From the NCBI GenBank assembly GCA_036925085.1, contig JAUPFP010000126.1:137001-201000 (forward strand): a DNA stretch of 64,000 nt, read 5' to 3'. Below are positions 57,551 to 64,000 of the stretch, in pieces. The position numbers and the translations under genes are program-made. The notes under the pieces were generated by a model, which did no database searches, was not told the origin of the DNA, and saw only the letters and a program-made list of their open reading frames with translations. Within the stretch, counting starts at the first letter, position 1. Every line of letters starts with the position of its first letter. The stretch comes from Brachycybe producta. Its lineage: Eukaryota; Arthropoda; Diplopoda; Playtdesmida; Andrognathidae.

Positions 57551-60065
57551 TTTTTTAAGTTTTCTTTTAATTTTTTGGCTTTTGCCAAATGTAAACGACC
57601 ACTTTATATGATGCCATAAAGTGGTCCATGTGAAGCTGGAGTCCTGAATTTTTTTATGTAAAAAAGTTACTTGAAAAGTACTCTTTGTCCATTTTGCTGC
57701 ACATTGTCTAAAATTCTAAAACGTAACAAAAATTATCTCAATACCGATATAAATATGACGACCAAGTAATTCTTGAGATGACAAATAATGAAATATTGAG
57801 TATTGAAGAACTAAAAAGATTAGATAGTAGAATAATAAGGCTTTTTAGAAAATACGAGCGTATTATCCTCAATTCTCAAAAAAAAATTAATTAAATTTAA
57901 AGAAACCCTCATTTTCAATCAAAACGACACAAATTCTTTGAAAAATCAAAACTTTTCATATATCTAAATTTGACATGTGAACAATGACAAAGGCTCTTAG
58001 AAAAATCATTGAAGAAAGAAGAAAAAACACCTACACACACACGAGTCTATCACGCAGGTGAATACAATTAGGCCCATTTACAAAACTTGGATAACTTTTT
58101 TTTTTCATAGCCTGAAAATGACATGCATCTACAAGTTTCCAAATACTATAGACAAGGTTATTAACTACCTAGTGACATGGAATGAAATATTACCCCATTC
58201 ACCTTTCCTATTATTTTTTTTTGGAGGAAAGGAAAAACCTCTCCACACAGAGAAAGAAAAAAATAATCACCCAATTTATAAAAAATAGACATAAACCATA
58301 AAAAACCCTCATAGTTACTAGTTAGTCACGCCTAAAAACGAAAACATGAAAAAAAGTTCAGGAAATCTTGAGTATAAATACATTTTTTTTTTAAAAAAAC
58401 TTTCCAAGAATAAATCTCTTGACCTTATAAAACCGTTCATTAGAAGAAGAAACACGTTTGCCATTACACTTGTATTACACGTTACTTCAAAGTCGAAAAT
58501 CAGTTATTTTACAAATGCAATAGTCAATTTGCAGTACAAGAAACTCGATAGTATAATCTTTGTTAAATGACTAGTATTGTAGGCAATGTGCAAAGTGCCT
58601 ACAACAAAACAGTGACTAAAATGTAGTCAAAAAGCATAGACACTCCAGTGTGCGCGTAACGGCATAGACGCACAATGTTAAATGAAGTTTGATGGGTCCA
58701 AAAACATGGTCTCGATTCTAGCTATTTTAAGTGCTTTTAAACCGAATTTTTAACGATAATTAAAGTTGTACTTTTTATTGAATGTTGTGACCACCAGGTA
58801 TTAACTTCTTTTGGTTGCGATATTTAAAGAAGTTTTTATTTCTACAAAAATTTGAATTATGCAAATTTGTTTGACCAATGTTAAAGGTCTTTAAAACTTT
58901 AAAGACATTAAAAGCCCTTAAAGACCTTTTTAAAAAGGTTCATTTTGCTAACCACCTTTTCGGTTCTTTGGATCTGAAAATGCATGACTGGCATGCTTTA
59001 ATTTAGCGCGTAATCTTAAGGTAATCTTAAGGCAATCTTAAGGTAAAAGATTGGCTTGTTACATAGATAAAAATAATCCAACTATCCGAAAAAGAAATAT
59101 TTGTTAATCTTGTAACAAATACAGAAACTGTTACTTAGAATTTACGACAAAGTTAGTTAGTTAGTTACACAGTTATAATTTATGACAATAGTTTAGAAAT
59201 TGTTGTATATAATTTACTATAGCTTCAGAATAATTCAAGTTATAAAATAAAAAATATACGTTAAAGGTGAATCATAAAGTGAAGTAACAAAATATTACTA
59301 CAAAAAGTGAGCATCAGTAAAGTTTCCATAACAACTACTTATGTGCGTTTTTGTCGAATGTTCAGTATAAAAACCCCCATAGACGCCTAGGTGATCTGAA
59401 CATACACTTTGATTGTGTCACTAATCGTTGTATGTTCTTATACAATATAATAAAATATATGTACATAAAAGAGAAAATCTAAAAAAATGCATGAGCAACG
59501 TTTCATCTAGCTAATAATTATTAATTTAATTGGTTTTCTCTTTTGCATCTTTTCTATACTGATTCATCTTTCGACAAAAAAAAATATAAATCTCCTTTTT
59601 ACTTTTGTAATTTTGCTTTTGTAAAGCCTTCGAATGTACTTCCACTTTAACTTCCTTCTCATTTCTACTGAACTTTAATCAATCTAATTAATCATGTCTA
59701 AGAATCACTGAAACCTGGCGGCGACAACTTTTTTTTCTCAGTAGAATTTCAATTAGCCTTTTGATAAATACTCAATCTGAAACTCGAAGACGCCTTGTGC
59801 CACTTATGACAATAACAAGAGTCCATTCATTTGGACACACACACACACTCACATTAATGGAAAATTTCAAAGCTAATACAGAATTATTATAATTGCATTA
59901 GCAATGACGTAATTGAGATAAATATCTATTGGCCGTGACGACACTGGCGTTTTAATGCAGAAGTTTTCAATTTTCAAAGCTCAATAAATATGTATTGTCA
60001 TCATTATTCTGCAATAATTTAAAATAATTGTTGATTTTCAAAGAATATTTTTTTCTGTTTAAGCT
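57551..60065. other. No gene seen
   Basis: AT-rich spacer. Minor repeats only: three TAATCTTAAGG units near 59008-59043 and AAAGG/CTTTA runs near 58885-58935. Confidence 0.4.
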
Positions 60066-60442
60066 TAAATCACTTACTCAAGATTGCTCATTGAGTTAGT
60101 TAAATGAGCTACATCACTATTTTTTTCTGTATTTATGTTATATATTGTACACACATGAGTTAAATGAATTCAAATTAAATGTGTTTAGGTGAATTCTATA
60201 CAATCCACTTAAGGACATGAACCAAATAAAATTGATTTTATTATTAATATTTTAAATTGAAAGACTAAATCAATATTTTGTCAATAGTTTATGTATTAGA
60301 TTTAAGTATTAACTCAATATTTTGAGATTATTAACTGAATAAATTGAATTCGACATATTGTTTGTTTGCCCTTCACATGGCTCTGTAGCACACATTTATT
60401 ATTTAAATGCATTTAAATTATCAGGTGTGTACTAGGTATAAG
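60066..60442 (+). mobile_element. 300 bp MITE family A, copy 3, with duplicated flank
   Basis: The MITE itself is 60143-60442 (TATTGTACACACATGAGTT to GGTGTGTACTAGGTATAAG). The 70-80 bp before it (ATTGAGTTAGTTAAATGAGC, then CTACATCACTATTTTTTTC) match the flank of copy 2 in inverse order. Copy 1 lacks this flank. Confidence 0.75.
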
Positions 60443-61760
60443 ATAGACAAAGTTTCCCCTTGTATATAGGCAATCACACAATGTACGCCATTACACTTCT
60501 ATTTTAATAATAAGGTTATTCAATAAATAAATCGAAAATTATTATGTACAAGATATAGATGATGCCTTAGTTGATCTTCGGCTTAAAAGTTGATCGATAA
60601 GTTATTAATTAACTAATGTCCTCTATTTATTCTTCACCTTCTCTTTTTTATATTGTCACCAATGAACCATAATGTGACTGAAAAAAATTTTTAATAAGGC
60701 AGATATCAAGATAATTTGTTGCTATACACACACACACACACACACACATACACACACATAAAACAATCTCTATCCAAATAAATAACATAAATATATACTA
60801 ATTTAATAATTACATTAAAGTAAAAGGTATAAGCATTAAATTATATAAAAAGAAAAAATATTCAGTAAATTCCGTCTGTTAAAGCAGATATGTTTTATGT
60901 GTTTTGTAGACAAGTATAAATTTTGTTTTCATTTTGAATAATGTATCCTATGTATAAAAAATGTTTATCTAAAAAGTCTTTAGATGAAATCGATCGACCA
61001 TAATATAATAAAAAATCTTATATAAAGGTGTATCGGAAGCGATGAAACGCTCCTTTTCTTTTTTTTTCTTTTTACCCCCTTCTTCCCTCCTTAACTTTCA
61101 TTTCTGTATAAAAAAACATGAATAAATATCGATTTAGGCTAGCAGTAAAATAAATTATTATAAAGAAGAAGAAGAAGAAGAGCATAAAAGAAGATGGATT
61201 CAATTATAACGGGGTTACTGTTTTTGCTTTGCTTTGTCATCTTGAAAACCTAAGCATCAAAAACCACGGTCAAGGTTTCAAGGCTAGTGGTATATATATA
61301 CTGTAATATATTTTAATAAATCGATAAAGTACAAACGAAAATTGCATTTTTTTTTCCCTAAAGCAACATCATTCGAAATGGTGCCAGATACAAGCAACAA
61401 GTGTGCTAAATATACAAAGTGTCTTAATATTTCATGTAGATCTACATGTATATATTGTTAAATTGATTTTTCAACACTGAAGACTAAGGAAAAATTTTCT
61501 ATAAAATGCATAAAACGTATAATGACGGTTCCAATTTCGGATACATGTGCATTAATAATCAGTTTAATTCAAAATAAAAATGCATAAAATACACAAATAG
61601 CATAATCTTTACAAATGTGCATAAAAGTCGCATAATTTCACTTAGATTTTTTTTTAAAGACAACACCTTTTTGGTTCGAAATTTTCTTATAAAGAGGTTT
61701 TTTGAACTAAGTTGCTTTCATTTTGTATTTTTATTATTGCTACACACGTACATATAGATA
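60443..61760. other. No gene seen; CA and GAA microsatellites
   Basis: (CA)n at about 60725-60760 and (AAG)n at about 61163-61181 in AT-rich sequence. Confidence 0.5.
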
Positions 61761-61786
61761 TACATACATAAATTATACATTTTTAT

Positions 61787-62059
61787 TTGGAAAAAAGACT
61801 GAATGGTCAATGGACAGTCGAAATGGTCGATTTCGACTGCAAAATGTTGTCGGATATGGTTGCAATATATTGCTATATGAAAAGACGCCGGAATTCGGCA
61901 CACGAGATGCTTTTGAAGTCGAAAATGACCACAGATAGGGGGACTGTCGTTGCAATGTATTGCTATGGAAAGAAGCCGGACCTTGGTACACAAGAAACAA
62001 CCCGACTTTATTTTTTACAGTCGAATTACACAATTTACAAAATACAACACAAGCCTTAA
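61787..62059 (+). CDS. Small coding-like island with a tandem internal repeat, unknown
   Basis: Not recognised. A 90-codon open frame contains two copies, about 105 bp apart and in the same frame, of a motif close to VAxYCYxKK (VAIYCYMKRR and VAMYCYGKKP), followed by AHE or GTQE. Base composition is less AT-rich than around it. Neither splice sites nor a domain can be assigned. It may be a fragment of a repeat-rich gene, a transposon piece, or chance. The protein start is only the first methionine. Confidence 0.2.
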   Translation: MEKRLNGQWTVEMVDFDCKMLSDMVAIYCYMKRRRNSAHEMLLKSKMTTDRGTVVAMYCYGKKPDLGTQETTRLYFLQSNYTIYKIQHKP

Positions 62060-62770
62060 TTGACTTTTTGTATTGTGTTTTAATGTTTTGTAAACGTTTT
62101 TCATGAACTGTCATCATTAGCTTTTTGGTAAAAAAAAGTTAATTAAAACTAAATCCAAGACAAAGAAAAAAAGAATTCTTGGCTATATTTCAAAATCTTC
62201 AAGAAAGTAACAAATTATTGTAGTCACCCTGTATATGTATGCACAATCTTACAAAAATATGTTATTACGTTGACAATAACCCTGATAACGTATACTTCGC
62301 TTCTTAAATAATAATTCAGCTTTGAAACTTAACTAAATTTCTATCATATTGTCATAAATTCATGATGTACTTTCTACTTATACATATGAGTATACAAAAT
62401 TGTTAATATTCTAAAAAAAAAACATTTAAAAAAATAAATATAAAAAGTGAAATTAGTTTAAGAAAAGTAAGATAAAGACACCGACGAACACGCAGACAAA
62501 CTCAGACAGTAAGAGAAAACACACAAAAAAAAAACCAAATGAGACAAAAACACACGCACTAAAAAAATGAATATACAGATAAAGTAAGAGTAGGTATAAA
62601 CACAAAGACGTAACATACAATGAAAACAAATGCTAATAAAAAAGTGAGAAGAGAAAGTTGAAATATCAAAAAAACTAAAAAGTGTGAAGCGAAACACACA
62701 GACACACGCCACACACATCTCGACACTGAATGCATTTAAGAACACAACCCATAGGGCCATATGTACAATC
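62060..62770. other. No gene seen
   Basis: AT-rich, with CACA-rich sequence from about 62480 to 62720 leading into the minisatellite. Confidence 0.4.
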
Positions 62771-63770
62771 ACTCGAAAACTGCCACTTGTTTGAAAACTG
62801 CCACTCGCTGGAAAGCTGCCACCCCGCTCGAAAGCTGCCACCCGCTCGAAAGCTGCCACCCGCTCGAAAGCAGTCACTTGCTCGAAAGCAGTCACTTGCT
62901 CGAAAGCAGTCACTTGCTCGAAAGCAGTCACTTGCTCGAAAACTGCCACCCGCTCCAAAACTGCCACCCGCTCCAAAACTGCCACCCGCTCCAAAACTGC
63001 CACCCGCTCCAAAACTGCCACCCGCTCCAAAACTGCCACCCGCTCCAAAACTGCCACCCGCTCCAAAACTGCCACCCGCTCCAAAACTGCCACCCGCTCC
63101 AAAACTGCCACTCGCTCCAAAACTGCCACTCGCTCCAAAACTGCCACTCGCTCCAAAACTGCCACTCGCTCCCAAACTGCCACTCGCTCCCAAACTGCCA
63201 CTCGCTCCAAAACTGCCACTCGCTCCAAAACTGCCACTCGCTCCAAAACTGCCACACGCTCCAAAACTGCCACACGCTCCAAAACTGCCACACGCTCGAA
63301 AACTGCCACACGCTCGAAAACTGCCACACGCTCCAAAACTGCCACACGCTCCAAAACTGCCACACGCTCCAAAACTGCTACACGCTCGAAAATTGCCACA
63401 CGCTCGAAAACTGCCACACGCTCGAAAACTGCCACACGCTCGAAAACTGCCACTCGCTCGAAAACTGCCACTCGCTCGAAAACTGCCACTCGCTCGAAAA
63501 CAGTCACTCGCTCTAAAACAGTCACTCCCTCGAAAACAGTCACTCGCTCTAAAACAGTCACTCGCTCGAAAACAGTCACTGGCTCTAAAACAGTCACTCG
63601 CTCGAAAAGTCACTCGCTCGAAAACAGTCACTCGCTCGAAAACAGTCACTCGCTCGAAAACAGTCACTCGCTCGAAAACAGTCACTCGCTCGAAAACAGT
63701 CACTCGCTCGAAAACAGTCACTCGCTCGAAAACAGTCACTCGCTCGAAAACAGTCACTCGCCCAAAAAAG
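62771..63770 (+). repeat. 18 bp minisatellite, about 55 units
   Basis: The unit is close to TGCCACCCGCTCCAAAAC. Variant units are grouped in blocks: CCCGCTCCAAAAC (about 62940-63110), CTCGCTCC (63110-63245), CACGCTCC or CACGCTCG (63245-63450), then CAGTCACTCGCTCGAAAA (63490-63770), with CAGTCACTTGCTCG units at the left (62868-62940). One unit near 63605 is short. Since 18 is a multiple of three, long open frames appear on both strands (for example hexapeptides KLPPAP, ERVAVL, GSFGAG). They are read as repeat artefacts. Confidence 0.95.
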
Positions 63771-64000
63771 TGGAGCTCTCTCAAAGACGCTCAAATTGAA
63801 ATTCACAAACTTCCTGAACCCTCTTTCAATCTCATTTCAGCTAAAACCCGTTCAAATTCAGTCACACTCGTTCAAACTCGTTCATAATCAAACTTTGTCA
63901 AACTCACTGAAACTTGCTCAAACTGAAACTGTTGACATTTTAAATTATATCAGAAATGCCACACAATAATATTTAGTATTGTCTACAATAGCATAGGATA
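63771..64000 (+). repeat. Degenerate right flank of the 18 bp minisatellite
   Basis: Fading CACTCGTTCAAACTCGTTCA-like units up to about 63930, then AT-rich sequence to the window edge. Confidence 0.5.

Noticed and set aside
57191-57619. GC-rich 142-codon frame as a host exon
   Set aside because: It lies in the 3' part of a solo LTR with clean ends and a target duplication.
61889-61906. GAATTCGGCACACGAG resembling a cDNA-library adapter
   Set aside because: It differs from the known adapter and lies within a local tandem duplication of the same sequence; likely chance.
62458-63887. Several long open frames on both strands, up to 385 codons
   Set aside because: The 18 bp array keeps frame and lacks stops; the frames carry only hexapeptide repeats and no recognised domain.

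Overview
The window is animal nuclear DNA. It is AT-rich (roughly 70 percent by eye). Genes are spread over short exons with GT-AG introns, and two host genes have clear animal relatives. The rest is mostly mobile elements. Species cannot be fixed from the sequence; an invertebrate with an AT-rich, MITE-rich genome fits. No tRNA, rRNA, CRISPR array or bacterial feature was seen.

Layout. 1-1045: 3' end of a LINE reverse transcriptase that enters from the left edge. 1696-2850: a 1.15 kb foldback element just upstream of a host gene. 2993-6622: a seven-exon DEPDC7-type gene (626 codons), with a 701 bp hAT-like MITE in intron 4. 6623-13778: intergenic, with several MITEs, copies of a foldback repeat family and a minus-strand LTR-element remnant. 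13783-23356: a Ty3/Gypsy-type LTR retrotransposon that looks whole, with 899 bp LTRs differing at one position, 4 bp target duplications, a tRNA-Ala-like primer site and gag and pol frames. 23361-32472: intergenic, with MITEs and a 31 bp minisatellite. 32473-41387: an eight-exon ODF3/CIMAP1 sperm-tail gene (about 317 residues, SHIPPO repeats), with MITEs in most of its larger introns. 41388-64000: no host gene recognised; it holds microsatellites, many MITEs, a second copy of the LTR remnant, a solo LTR (56858-57546) and an 18 bp minisatellite (62771-63770).

The two host genes are unrelated in role: a DEP-domain protein and an axoneme or outer-dense-fibre protein. Most other open frames are shadows in tandem repeats or LTRs. 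The most unusual structure is the 5' half of the LTR-element LTR, a string of about ten perfect or near-perfect hairpins that also overlaps the end of the pol frame. Second is a foldback repeat family with about 14 full or partial copies, several of them inside introns. Exon edges were read by eye from splice sites and phase, and could be off by a base or two.
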